Of a DNA stretch of 60,000 nt, positions 16,680 to 29,152 are shown one piece after another. Positions within the stretch are counted from its first letter, which is position 1, and the number at the start of each line of letters is the position of its first letter. Position numbers and translations under genes: made by a program. The stretch is from positions 1-60,000 of the forward strand of contig JACVTC010000028.1 of the NCBI GenBank assembly GCA_016946835.1. The letters run 5' to 3'. The notes under the pieces were generated by a model, which worked only from the letters and a program-made list of their open reading frames with translations, ran no database searches and was not told the origin of the DNA. Origin of the DNA: Neocallimastix lanati (nom. inval.) (lineage: Eukaryota > Neocallimastigomycota > Neocallimastigomycetes > Neocallimastigales > Neocallimastigaceae).

Positions 16680-16733
<54 letters not shown>

Positions 16734-16824
16734 TTTTATTAATATTATAAATGTATTTTATTTATATTGTTATAATTAAATTTTATATAATTAATTATAA
16801 AAATCAATTTAAATTTAATAGTTT

Positions 16825-16856
<32 letters not shown>

Positions 16857-17046
16857 TAAATAAAATGTAATTTAGTGGCAAGAACAACTTTTATGCCTTG
16901 AAAAAAAGTATAAATAGTTGTAAATTTTGCTACTAATTTTTAAATATCATCAAATAAATTTAATAAAATAAATAAATAAAATAAATAAATAAATAAAATT
17001 TGTGTTTCCTTACTTTATTTTTATTTAATTCTCTAAAACCTTAACA
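16178..17046 (+). repeat. 3' LTR
   Basis: 869 bp, matching the 5' LTR; the A-run at 16682-16731 is 50 instead of 52. The sequence just before it (cggggcatct) is only weakly purine-rich, so the plus-strand primer is not a typical long polypurine tract. Confidence 0.93.
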
Positions 17047-17057
17047 TAATTATTGAT

Positions 17058-17405
17058 AATAATATTAATAAAGGTTAATGATAACAAATAATTACATATT
17101 AATTAAATAAAAAAATATATATTTATTATTTTATAAGATATATATTTTCACATATTAATTGAATAATAAAATGATAATATATATGAATAAATATATAATA
17201 ATTTTATATAATAACAAATAAATACATAGATAATAAATTAATAAAAGTTAATGATAACAAATAATTACATATTAATTAAATAAAAAAATATAAATTTTAT
17301 AAGATATATATTTTCACATATTAATTGAATAATAAAATGATAATATATATGAATAAATATATAATAATTTTATATAATAACAAATAAATACATAGATAAT
17401 AAATT
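17058..17405. repeat. Tandem duplication, about 173-bp unit
   Basis: Two copies of a unit beginning near 'gttaatgataacaaataatt' (17074 and 17247) and ending near 'aataaatacatagata'. They are almost identical except for a short deletion in the second. Non-coding. Confidence 0.8.
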
Positions 17406-17416
17406 AATAAATATTA

Positions 17417-17513
17417 TTTGAATAATAAATAATAAATAATAAATAATAAATAATAAATAATAAATAATAAATAATAAATAATAAATAATAAATAATAAAT
17501 AATAAATAATAAA
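17417..17513. repeat. Heptanucleotide microsatellite (AATAATA)n
   Basis: About 13 copies of a 7-bp unit. The same unit forms arrays at about 20302-20506 and, on the opposite strand, at 38452-38766. Confidence 0.9.
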
Positions 17514-17589
17514 TACAATAGTAAAATAATTATAATAATTAATAATTATTATCAAAATAATATTTAATTAAATAAAAATATCGTTATTA

Positions 17590-18000
17590 ATATGCATTTA
17601 ATTATATAGATAGAAATACATGATATTCATTATTTTACAATAATACGTTACATGACATTTATCTCTTTACCATATTGTATTGAATCAAAGGATTTTCATC
17701 CCTTTACTATAATACATTACAAGATATTCATTCTATTACAATAACTTACGTTAAAATACATTGCGATAATATGATTAATTATTATTAATATACATTTAAT
17801 TATATAGATAGAAATACATGATATTCATCACCTTACGTGATATTCATTATTTTACAATAATACGTTACATGATGTTCATCTCTTTACAATAATGAATTAA
17901 GTAATATTCATCCCTTTACTATAATATATTACAAGATATTCATTTTATTACAATAATAACTTATGTTACAATAGATTCCTATAATATGATTATAATAGTG
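17590..18000. repeat. Imperfect tandem duplication, about 200-bp unit
   Basis: Two copies starting at 'catttaattatatagatag' (about 17594 and 17791). Within each, shorter phrases of the type 'ttacatgatattcat' recur several times, so the region is a nested, decayed repeat. No coding signal. Confidence 0.7.
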
Positions 18001-18122
18001 ATATATTATTATCAGATTGACTCTTTTTTATAGGTAATCAAAAAAAAAAAAAAAAAAAAAAAAGAAAGGGAAGATATAAAACTTGTGTTACGATTAAAAA
18101 AAAATTAAAATAAAAAAAAAAG

Positions 18123-18130
18123 TATAAAAG
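18123..18130 (+). promoter_or_regulatory. TATA box of the Cys-rich protein gene
   Basis: TATAAAAG, 159 bp before the ATG at 18289, followed by a T-rich leader. The spacing is plausible for a fungal core promoter. Confidence 0.5.
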
Positions 18131-18288
18131 GAAGTTTTTTTGTAATTTTTGTTTCCTCATATCATTAATTAATTAAAAAAAAAATATTAATCTATATATA
18201 TATATTTTTTTTAAAATAATAATAGCGAAAAGTTATATATCTAAAATTTTATTTTAAAATTTAATAAGAAATTAGAACTTTTGAAAAC

Positions 18289-18522
18289 ATGGATTCCAAA
18301 TGTAATTGCTGTTGTTCACATGGTATGTGCCATGGTCCAGATTGTCAATGTACTGCAGCTGGTTATATATACAAGTGTAAGTGTTGTGGATGCCCAGTAA
18401 ATGATCCAGAAGTTCTTTGTGAACATTGTGTTTCTCATAAGTTAAATAATGTTATTATTCAAGAAAAGTTAATGACTTGTGTGTGCCCTTGCCATAAAAG
18501 CGTATCTATTACTACTTGTTAA
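18289..18522 (+). CDS. Small cysteine-rich protein, metallothionein-like
   Basis: 77 residues, single exon, no signal peptide, so probably cytosolic. It has 17 cysteines (5, 7, 8, 9, 14, 19, 21, 30, 32, 33, 35, 44, 47, 64, 66, 68, 77) and five histidines (11, 15, 46, 50, 69). Many are in CxC, CCxC, CxxC or CxCxC groups, the arrangement of metal-thiolate cluster proteins. A two-part layout is suggested: an N-terminal cluster to about residue 47, a Cys-free stretch of 16 residues, then a small C-terminal cluster. The likely role is binding Zn, Cu or Cd. The family cannot be named by eye, and a small zinc-finger protein is the alternative. G+C is locally higher than the flanks and a TATA box lies upstream, which supports a real expressed gene. 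Confidence 0.75.
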   Translation: MDSKCNCCCSHGMCHGPDCQCTAAGYIYKCKCCGCPVNDPEVLCEHCVSHKLNNVIIQEKLMTCVCPCHKSVSITTC

Positions 18523-19536
18523 GGTTAAAGAGAAGAAAGATCAAAAAGAAAAAGATCAAAAAAAAAATATAATATAATATAACATAATGGATTAATTAAT
18601 CATTGACTTATTGGATTATTATATTTCTATTCTTTTATTTCTTTAATATTTTAGTAATTTTAATTTTTTTAATTTTTTTTTTTTTTATAAAATTATGAAT
18701 CTTATTTATTTGAAAAATTTTCAATAAAATACAACCAAAAAAAAAACAAACAAAAAAAAAAAATTGAAACCAAATTAAATTTTGAAGCTTTGAAGTAGAA
18801 CAATATATATTATTATTTATAAATAAAATATCTATATATATTTATAAAAATATGCAAAACAAAAAAATTAGATGATATATATTTTTTATATTTCCTTTAA
18901 AAAGTTTATACATATTTATATATATAACTATAATATATAAATAATAATATAATCATAATTATTATTTTCTTATTTATTTTAGTATTACTATCAATCATTT
19001 TAAAATAAAGATTCATATCAATTAGAAAAAAAAAAAAATTAGAAAAAAAAAAAGTTTAGTTATTTAATTTAGAAATTCCTATTATGATTTTTATTATAAT
19101 TATTAATATTTATATACTATATTTAAGGATATAATTTTATTTTACATAAAAAATTATATATTTATACTTAATATGTTAATATGTAGTAATAATCATATAT
19201 AAAAATAATACTAATATTAATTATATAGGTTTTAGTAATTAACTAATAAAATAATAAAGGATAAATTATTAAAACAAAAATAAGAAAGAGAAAAAAAAAT
19301 TTTTTTCTTCATGATTTATTTAATATTTTTTTTTTTTTTTTATTATATTGTGTATAACTTTAATGCATATAATATACTGATTGACATACAAAAATAATAA
19401 TAATGAATTTTTATTTCAAAAAAAAAAAAAAAAAAAAAAAGAATGAAATTAATAAATGTATAATATTTTAATTCTTAACAATTTAAGTAGACTTATTAAA
19501 TAAATTATAAAACAATTGCGGTAGATTTACTTTCAC

Positions 19537-19580
<44 letters not shown>

Positions 19581-21227
19581 TTATATTAATGAAAAGGAAT
19601 TTAAAAAAAAATAAAAAATTGTTGAAATTTTTTTTTATTTTTATTTTTTTTTTTTTTTGCATAAATAATATTTAAAAAATATCTTTATAATTAAATATTA
19701 TTGAATAGTTGATATTTTTTGTGAAAATAATTTTAAAATAGTTATTAAATAATATTTAATTTTATATATTTAAAGATTTTTTAAACTATCCTAATTCAAT
19801 AATAATTATAGTGCTTATTTATATATTATTATTTATCTAACCAATTTTATGAAAATATTTTTTAATTCATAAATATTCAGTTTAATTATTTATTTATATT
19901 TTATTTATTTATTTTATTTTTATATTTGCAACTTTATGTAATACGCCACATTAAATATTATTGGATATATAAATAGATAAAAATGAATAACAAGAGGTCA
20001 AAACATTTGTTTATTGCTTATTAATTTTAAATTGATTCTAAAGAGAAATTTTTTTTTTTTTTATATTTAAATTCAATATAATAACTTCTTAAATATTAAG
20101 AAATGAAAAGAAGCAAACTTTTATAGTTAATATAAAATAATAAACTTTCTTATTTTTACATAAGTTGGTTATACAAAATAACCAAAGATTATTTTTGTCG
20201 AAATAATGCAAAATATATATTTATCATTATTATAAAGGCAAATACATTATCTATATTATTTTAAGAGTAATTAATAAAATAAATAATAAAAAATAAAAAA
20301 ATAATAAATATAATAAATAATAAATAATAAATAATAAATAAAAAATAATAAATATAATAAATAATAAATAATAAATAATAAATAATAAATAATAAATAAT
20401 AAATAATAAATAATAAATAATAAATAATAAATAATAAATAATAAATAATAAATAATAAATAATAAATAATAAATAATAAATAATAAATAATAAATAATAA
20501 ATAATATTAAGCGCTTTATACATTCATTAGTAATAATAATAATTAGATTATGACTTTTTTAATAAAACTTCTTATTTTACTTTGTCATTTTATTTAATTA
20601 TTAATATTAATATGTTATGAAATTCAATAAAGTAGAATCTTCTTATATTTTATACGATAAAATATATTTATAAATAAAAAATTTTAAATTTTAAAATAAT
20701 TTTTTTTTTTTTTTAAAAAAAAAAAACCAAAATTCAACCAATTAAATCCTTATTATAATTACAATTTTAAAATTTCTTTATTTATAAATAAATTTAAGAA
20801 ACAATTCTGAACCAAAATATATTTTATTATTTAAAGTGTAAGGTTTTTTTTTTACTAATATTAATCTTCTATAATAAAGTTAATTTTTTTTTAAAAAATT
20901 TAATTTCTACCAATTAAATCCTTATTAAAATTATTATAATTTTATAGATGATTTAATCATATAAAGATTAATCTGTTATAATTCATAAAGAATATTTTTC
21001 CTTGCACTTCGTTTAATGAAAAAAGAAAAAAAAAATATTTTTTTTTTTTATAATTTTTTTAATTGTTTTTTTAAAGTTCTAAAAAAATTAAAATATATTA
21101 AAAATAAATTAAACTATTGAAAATTATTAAAAAATTGCTATTAAAAAAAAGTTATTATTTTAAAAATTCTTTTATATTTTATACGATATATATAATAATT
21201 AATAATAATTAATATTTAGTTAATTTG

Positions 21228-21272
<45 letters not shown>

Positions 21273-21522
21273 TACATATATATAGATAGATTAATCTACA
21301 TCATTTTATTTTTTATTTCATTTTGTTTTCTTTTTTCAATTATTTTTCAAATGGATATTATTACTATTAGATTAAAAAAAAATTAAAAAAAAAAAAAAAA
21401 AAAAAAAGATAAAAAAAGAAATATGAAAACTAATATAGTAAAAAAAAATTGAAATTTAATTTCCCATAAATATATTTATATTTATAATAAAAATTAATTC
21501 ATAAAAAAAAAAAAAAAAAAAA
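18523..21522. other. Intergenic, 3 kb, AT-rich, no gene seen
   Basis: Homopolymer runs and the heptamer array at 20302-20506. Segments around 19190-19370 resemble 25160-25370 (similar wording such as 'ataggytta.taattaacta'). The duplication that produced the two receptor copies may therefore have included upstream DNA. 'taatacgccaca' at about 19939 is also found in the right end of the MULE at 27.56 kb. Confidence 0.6.
20302..20506. repeat. Heptanucleotide microsatellite (AATAATA)n
   Basis: About 28 units with a few interruptions at the left edge. Same unit and strand as 17417-17513. Confidence 0.9.
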
Positions 21523-22271
21523 ATGAAATTTATAATATGTTTTTTAATTTATATATTATATAGTTTTCATTTTGGTAAGAAATGAAATTTTATTCATAAA
21601 AGTTGTACATATTATATAAAATATTTATAAAAAAAAAAAATCATGAATTAATAAATCAAATATTTTAAATATATATAGGAAATGCAATAACTATTAATGC
21701 TTTAGTACGTTCTGAAGAAAAAGTTTATTCCTTATTAGCTAAAGAATTTAATAAATATTCAAAAGAAAATAGATTGGATATCACTTTAAATTTAAATCTA
21801 TTATCTATTTATAATACATCTTATAAAGTTGACAGCTATGAATCGTTGATTGAAAATATTCTTAATAGAAAATCAACAAAATATGATATAATTATTTATG
21901 ATAATATATATACTAAGAAATTTGAATCTCACTTTTTGGATTTAAGTGAACATTTACCACAAGAACATTTAGATCTATATTCGAAGAGTGCTTTATCTCA
22001 GTCATGTATATCTAATAATAGATGGGTTGCCCTTGTAATTTTTGTTTTATATTTATATCTATATTACTATCAATCTTTATTTATTATTTTAAATAATATA
22101 TATTATAAATAGTAAACTTTTTTTTTTTTTTTTCTTTTTTATCAAATATTATATATATATATAAATATTTTTTTTTTTACAAATAATTTATATATATATA
22201 TATAATTAACAAATAATATATATATATGTATATTTAACAAATATTTTATATATATATATATTTAATAAATA

Positions 22272-22339
<68 letters not shown>

Positions 22340-24776
22340 TATTATAATTGCTTTTAAAAATATATATCTATTTTAAAATAATATAAAATTTTAATTAATA
22401 TATATATATATGAATACATGAATACACTTTTTATTTTTACTTATATCATTCATTATATTTATAAATAATAGCCAATTTCACCAATATATACAATTTTATA
22501 TTCAAATATGAAGTATTTAAATAAATATAACAAAGATGTACCAAAAACATGGGATGAATTAATTGAAACTAGTAAATATATAATGAATGAAGAAAAAAAA
22601 ATTAATAATACAAATTTATTGGGATATAATGGAGGATTTAATGGTAATGATTTATAAATATGTAATTGTAAAAATTATATATATTGAAAAATTTTAAAAT
22701 ATATATATATATATATAAATAAATAATTTATATAAAATTAAATATATATTAATAATTTTAATGTTTTGTATTAGTAATATATTTTATTTAAATATATAAT
22801 TTATATGCCATTTAATATATTAACATTTTTAATAATGATTAATAAATTACTATTTATTTTTTAAACATTTTTAGAAATAGAATTTGGAACTTGCTCTATA
22901 TATGAATTTATATATTCATGTAGAGATTCATTTGATTCTCCATTTCCCAATTTATCAGATAATACAACTATTAATGCTTTAAATTTATTAAAAAAAATTA
23001 AAAATGAAATTTCATCCGGTAGGAAAAATATATATATAATATTATAATATTCATAATAATTATTTAAATATTTATAAATGATATTATTCATTATTATTTA
23101 ATATTATATATTATATATCATATATCATATATCATACATTATATAATATATAATAAATTAATACATTAAATTATTAATATTTTTCTTCTTTTTCTTCTTC
23201 TTATTATTATACAAATAAATTTTCAATTTTGTTATTATATATATATATATATATTTAATAAGATGAATATTTCCGATCGACTTCAATGGGAATTATATAT
23301 AAATTGCTTAACGGTAATTTTTTATTTTTAAAATTTTGGGATTATTCCAATTTTCCATATTACAAGAAATCAGCATTACCTGGAATAAAATATGGACTTT
23401 CAGGAACAACTGTGGGAGGACATAATATAGCAATTTTAAATTATATTTCAAAAGAAAAACAAGAAATGTCCCTTAAAGTTTTAACTTTTATTACTTCTAA
23501 AGAAATTAATAAAAAATTTGTTATGGAAGAAGTAATGTTTTCATCAATATCAAGTCTTTATTATGATGAAGAAGTATGTTCTGTTATAGATTGTGATTAT
23601 TATAGAAGTTTTCAACCTGTTATAAGACCTATATGGAAGACTGGTATTTTTGAATGGGATAATTATTCACTTAAATTTAGAAATCATATCTATGAATTTT
23701 TATATGGTAATAAAACAGCAGCAGAAGCTCTTCAAAATGTGGTTGATATATTAAAAATATATAATATTTCAATTCATACTAATGATAATTATGTAGGAAT
23801 AATAATATTTATTTTATTGTCAATTATTTTGATTCTTATTATTTTTTCTATGTTTATTCCTTTATTTAAAGTATTCGAATTTTACTTTAAAATATTTTCA
23901 TATGATTTTTGGATCATTTATTTATCAGGATCTATTGTATTATTATATCTTTGTTTTATGGAATATGGTGAAATAAGTCAATTTAAATGTAAATTGAAAA
24001 CAGCAATATTATTTTTTGGAAATTATTTAAATCAATTTCCTTTCTTTTATGAGCTTCTCATTTATTTTCCATTAGAATTTAAAGGATCAAAATTTATTAA
24101 CGATCATCGACTTTTAATTATTTTCATCTATAGTTTAATAAATATTATTCTAATTATATTATCTTTATTTGTTCCAATATATTCTAAAGAAATAATTATT
24201 GACAATGGAAAAAATTTTAAATCTTGTAGAATAAAAGATTTAAGTGGAAATATTTTGAATTCTTTTCTTTACTTTATGAATAATATAAATATGCTTTTGA
24301 TGTTATATATTGTATTTATGGAATGGAATATTCAGGAAACGTTTATTGAAATAAAACTCTTATCATCGAGTGTTTATATGAACGTTCTTCTCTATATCCT
24401 ATTATTAATATTTAGTTTTATAGATATCAATAATTATATTTTCCACTTTATAATTTATGAAATTTTTTATATACTATTCATAATATCAAATTATGTATGT
24501 TTATTTGGTTCAAGAATCATACTTGCAATCAACAAAAAAAATAAAAACAATGAAAAAGAAAAAAATGAAGATAGATTCTTTATTGCTGAGAATAATAATA
24601 AGTTAAACCATTTATCATCACTTTCAAATACAAATTCAATTATTCAATGTACAAACAATACTATTTATCAATATATCTTGAAATATCATGAAAAACAAAT
24701 AGAATTAGGAATTAATGATACTATGACTGAAACTATAATGACAAAAAATACAAACTCAATTATATTATCGTTTTGA
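21523..24776 (+). CDS. Receptor: extracellular solute-binding-like domain plus seven-helix (class C GPCR-like) domain
   Basis: Five exons: 21523-21574, 21679-22034, 22472-22643, 22875-23018 and 23263-24776 (TGA), 745 residues. Exon 1 encodes a signal peptide (MKFIICFLIYILYSFHFG). Residues about 19-405 resemble a bacterial family-1 extracellular solute-binding protein: GNAITINALVRSEEK near the start, then PISPIYTILYSN, TWDELI, LLGYNGGF and a C-terminal part with GLSGTTVGGHNIAI and VLTFITSKEINKKF. Seven hydrophobic helices follow from about 415 to 655, with loops holding ISQFKCK and GKNFKSC, then a hydrophilic Lys/Asn/Ser-rich cytoplasmic tail. Membrane receptors of this layout are known from anaerobic fungi and probably sense sugars, other nutrients or peptides; the ligand here is unknown. 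Splice phases agree across all exons. A near-identical but broken copy lies downstream. Confidence 0.8.
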
Positions 24777-25753
24777 AATATATTTTAAATTACTATAAAA
24801 TAAATAAATAATAAAGAAAGTAAAAAAAAAAAAGAAAAAAAATATTTTCATGGATTCATTGATTCATTGTGTGAAAACTATTATTACTATTTGTGTTTGA
24901 CGAACTCGAAGAACAAGTTATAGCTTTTCTTTGTAATATTGATTAATTGATTTAATATTAACTCTCATGGTTGGAAAATATTTTTTTTACTATGCTAAAT
25001 CAGAAAAAAAAAAAAAAAGTGATTCAAAAAAGCTGCTTATAATTGTATTGGTAAAGTGATCTTTTAAGCTAACTATATAAATGATTAAAAAAACTAAACT
25101 CTTTAAGAGAAGCTTTTTAAATATCTTTATTATTTCCTAATAGATAGTTGTATCGCATATATAATATGTTGCAATAATGATATATAAAAATAATATCAAT
25201 AGTAATAATATAGGCTTAATAATTAACTAAAAAAAAAAATAAAATATAAATTAATAAAACAAAAAAAGAGAAAGAGAAATAAGAAAAAAAAAAATTTTTT
25301 TTTTATGAATTGATTTATTTCAATTTTTTTTAAATATTATTTTTTATATTATTTTATTTAATATAACTTTAAATAATAAAGTAACATAATTTAAGGGAAA
25401 AATTACAATAGTTCAATAATTTTATTAATTATTTCTTAATGTTTTTTTATACATCACATAAAACATAAAAAGAAATAAAAGTAAATTAATAAATTTAAAT
25501 GAATAAAAATTATAATTCTTTTTTATTTTTTTATTTTTTTATTTTTTTATTTTTTTTTTTTTGGTATTAAAATTATTATCATTATTTTAAAATATATTTA
25601 AAGTCTTTTTTTTTCTACTTTATATTCTAACTTAAAATAATAAATATAATTATATTATTATTCAATTATAATCATTCTATTTATTTAATCAATTTTAATT
25701 CAATTAATCTCTTAATCTTTCATCCTTCATTATTAATTCATAACCATTTAATC
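24777..25753. other. Intergenic, no gene seen
   Basis: AT-rich DNA ending at the MULE target site. Nothing coding. The 25160-25370 part resembles 19190-19370. Confidence 0.6.
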
Positions 25754-27612
25754 CTTATATTCGGGATAGTTGCATTTCGCCATATTGCATTTCGACAAGT
25801 GGCTTATTGATATAAATAAATGAATGAATAAATAAATAAAAATTCAAAATAATTTTTTTAAATAAGTAAAAATTCAAAATAATTTTTTTAAACTTGTTTT
25901 TATTATATTTAATAATTAATTATAGATATTTTTTAAAATAAAATAATTATTAATAATATTTAATTATAAAAATAAATTTAATTATAAAGATATATTTTAA
26001 TATTTTGTAAAAAAAATAATATTATAACAATATTTTAATTGTAAAAATATATTTTTAAAATAATAATATTTTATCATAAAAATATATTTTAATGTTCTTA
26101 AGCTAACCTAATCTAATGAAGATTAAAAATACTTTAATAATTATTGTATTTATTCATTTATTCTCTTTTTAAAATAATTTTTACTATTAAAAAATTAATA
26201 TTATATATGACAGAATTCATTTGGTCAATTTTCTGTCATTTCTTAATAATTTATTATTTAAACAATAATTTTTATATTTAAATCATTTAAGCATTTCAAC
26301 CATAATTCAATGAAATCATTTCTAACACTTTTCCTTTTTTTTTAATAGAATTTCCATATTTTTGTAATATTTAACCAAAGCTTTAATTTCCTCAGTTCTT
26401 ATTAATTTTTTTTGTTTTTTATTTCTTAAAATTCCAGCAGTTCTCCTTTCGTAATCAATGTAATACTTTGATTCTTCTTTTTGCAATTCTGATAGTAATT
26501 GAAAAAATGTTGGTTTTTTTGCAAATAATTTTTTTAAGTATTTATTAAAAGTTTCTGAAACATTATTTGTAATATGCTCAATATTATCATAATAGTTCCA
26601 ATTTTCAGTTTCAAAATTAATTAAATAAGTTTTTTTAAAATATTCTAAAAATTCTAAAAATTGAACATAATTATGTTCTTGGCACTCACTTTTTATTTTA
26701 CTATATATATCATATATATATTCAGGATTAATGAAAGGAAAGTTCGAAATATTATTATAATAAATATATAAATCTTTTATTTTTTCTACTTTATTACCAC
26801 ATAATTCTTTTTTTTTTTTAATTTCTAATGCTCTTTTAAAATGCCATATACAGTATTTAATATTTGCATTAATAAAAACTTTTTGTGCAGCATTAGATAC
26901 AGTTTTTTCAAAATCGCAATGAAATATTTTTGGTGTAATTTCAATACTATTATATTTACTAGAATTTTTTTTTATTTCTTCAAATAATATTTCATAAGTT
27001 GTTTGCTTTTTATTTTTTAATATTATAATTTTCATTGTTATTATAAAAATATTATTATTGATATTTCTGTAATTATTGCTACAGTTTATATTATTTATTT
27101 ATTATTTATTATATATTATTTATTATTAATTTATAAAATACTATAAGAAAAACTTTTTTACATTTTTCTTAAGTAGGTAAATATTATTTTTATTAATTCA
27201 TTTATATATATATTTGTAAATAATAATATTATTATTTATAATTTAATCGTCATTATTATTATTAATGACAATCCTTTTACAATTATAGCAATATTGTTTA
27301 TATTATTATTTTTTTTTATTAATTATATTACTATATTGTTTATTTTATTATTATTATTTTTTTTTTTATTTATTATTTATCAATTTATTATTTATTTAAA
27401 CAGATATTTGTAAAGCTATTTATATATGAAAAATTTTTTTTTAATATTTAAAAATTTACTTCAAAAATATAAATACATCAATATTAAAAATATTTAATTT
27501 TATTTATTTATTTATTTATTTAATAATTCTCAATTTGGCGAAATGCCACATTTTTTTAATACGCCACATGCTTTCAAAAAAATTGGCGAAATGCACCACA
27601 CCCCTTATATTC
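25754..27612 (-). mobile_element. MULE-type DNA transposon with TIRs and 9-bp target duplication
   Basis: The element 25763-27603 is flanked by the direct repeat CTTATATTC (25754-25762 and 27604-27612). Its ends are inverted: GGGATAGTTGCATTTCGCC at the left and, on the reverse strand, GGGTGTGGTGCATTTCGCC at the right, with 15 of 19 bases matching. Inside each end the phrases GCATTTCG and GTGGC recur as subterminal repeats. The 9-bp duplication and the encoded transposase remnant fit Mutator-like elements. At 1.84 kb it is short and its transposase is truncated, so it is non-autonomous now. Confidence 0.75.
26322..27035 (-). pseudogene. MULE transposase remnant (N-terminally truncated)
   Basis: 237 residues on the minus strand. 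The MULE-domain signature is visible: HCDFEKTVSNAAQKVF (with the second catalytic Asp), a C..H pair in KYCIWHFKRAL, and NNVSETFNKYL holding the likely catalytic Glu. A Lys-rich tail follows. The N-terminal part with the first catalytic Asp and the DNA-binding zinc finger is missing. Upstream sequence inside the element (27036-27500) is AT-rich without coding signal. A full MULE transposase is usually two to three times longer, so this copy should be inactive. Confidence 0.7.
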
Positions 27613-29006
27613 ATAATTTATATATATATATTATTTATTTATTAATATTTTTAATTTATATTACCATATATAGTTCCATTTTAATAAATCTAAAAATTAA
27701 AATCTTAAATTTTATTATTTAATTATTTATATTATTCTAACTTATTAATGGAAATTGTTACCAAGATAATAATTTTTATTGATTTGAAAGAGTTTACTGG
27801 ATACTATTTAACATGTACAAGCTGTTTTTATTATATTACATTTCTTCGGTAATATAATAAAATTAATTGGTCATGAAACTATAACTTAAAATTTATCATC
27901 ATATCTGGTATAATAACCATTTGGTAAATTAACAACGCATAAACTTTATTTTTATAATTTATTATTATTATTATTTTTTTTATATCATTTATAATATATA
28001 TTTATATAATTTTTTTTTTCTTTTCATATATATATCTTTAATATAAAAATAAAATTAATGAATGTATAAAATTTTGAATTTATTACAAAAAAAATTGTTG
28101 AATTTTTTTTTTTTATAATTTGATATTTAAATTTAAATTTTATTTTTATTTTTTGTTTGTTTATTTTTATTTTTTTATTTTTTAATTTTTTTATTTTACT
28201 TTTATTTTAATATTTTTAATCAATTTAATTAATAAAATTTATATAGATTTAAGTTAAAAATAATTCTTGGTTTAACTTTGATTTTACCTATGAATATATT
28301 TTCATATTTTTATATTGAAAATATTATAATAAATAATAATATTTAAAAAAATTTATTAAAAAAATTATTTATTTATAAAAAAAAGTATTATTTTAATTTA
28401 TTTAAGGATTTAGTGTAGATATAAAATTATCCTATAAATTACTATTAAAATAATAATTTTATTTTTTTATCTTATACTTGGCTTAAATATGATTTTTGGT
28501 TAATGAAAAAAAAAAAAAAAAAAAAATTAAATTTTTTAAAACTTTTTTTTAAAATTTCAACAAATTAAAAATTTAAAATAATTTTACTTATTAAAGAATT
28601 TAGATTTAAAATAAAATAAAAATAAAAAAAAAATAAAAATATAAAAATATAAATAAAAAAGGTAAAAAAAAAAAATAATGTAAATAAAAAATCAAAGAAA
28701 ATTGTATTTATTATTTTTGAAATTTAATAATAATTTGATCTATTTATAATCAATTAATATTTAATTATCTTTCTCTTTAATTTCTATATATATTGATTGA
28801 TTTTATTTTATTATTATATATATTTTATTTTTTATTATATTTCATTTTACTTTCCAAAGAGTAATAATTATAATATATTTGATTAAAAAAAATGAAGTAA
28901 AACTATACCTAAAAAAAGAAATAGTAAAAAAAAAAAAAAAAAAAAAAAAAGATCTTTAATTTACTCAATATATATTCATCATTATAATAAAAATTAAAAA
29001 AAAAAA
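27613..29006. other. Intergenic, no gene seen
   Basis: AT-rich, with long poly-A/T runs. Resembles the region upstream of the first receptor gene only loosely. Confidence 0.6.
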
Positions 29007-29099
29007 ATGATATTTACAATATATTTTTTAATTTATATATTTTATTGTTTTCATTTTGGTAGGAAATAAATTATTATTCATAAAATTTATACAAAACAT

Positions 29100-29152
<53 letters not shown>

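Larger units (their letters stand above)
8884..17050 (+). mobile_element. Complete Ty3/gypsy LTR retrotransposon with target duplication
   Basis: The element spans 8888-17046, flanked by the 4-bp direct repeat TAAT (8884-8887 and 17047-17050). A 5-bp ATAAT reading is possible if the terminal A is shared. It has two LTRs starting TG and ending CA, a leader of about 1.5 kb, gag, a -1 frameshift signal and pol in the order protease-RT-RNase H-integrase, the Ty3/gypsy order. Both ORFs are uninterrupted. The LTRs read identical except for the length of one A-run (52 versus 50). This suggests a recent insertion and a possibly active element. No env and no chromodomain are visible. Confidence 0.93.

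Noticed and set aside
20251-20523. Ile/Tyr/Leu-rich membrane-like protein
   Set aside because: Product of the heptamer repeat; no codon or composition signal beyond the repeat.
17370-20530. CRISPR-like or telomeric arrays
   Set aside because: The direct repeats have no unique spacers of constant length, and the heptamer is not a known telomere unit placed at a sequence end.
23286-23330. Possible extra GT intron donor (AACGGTAATTTT) early in receptor exon 5
   Set aside because: The frame continues without it and the downstream text matches the family; no suitable acceptor keeps the frame better.
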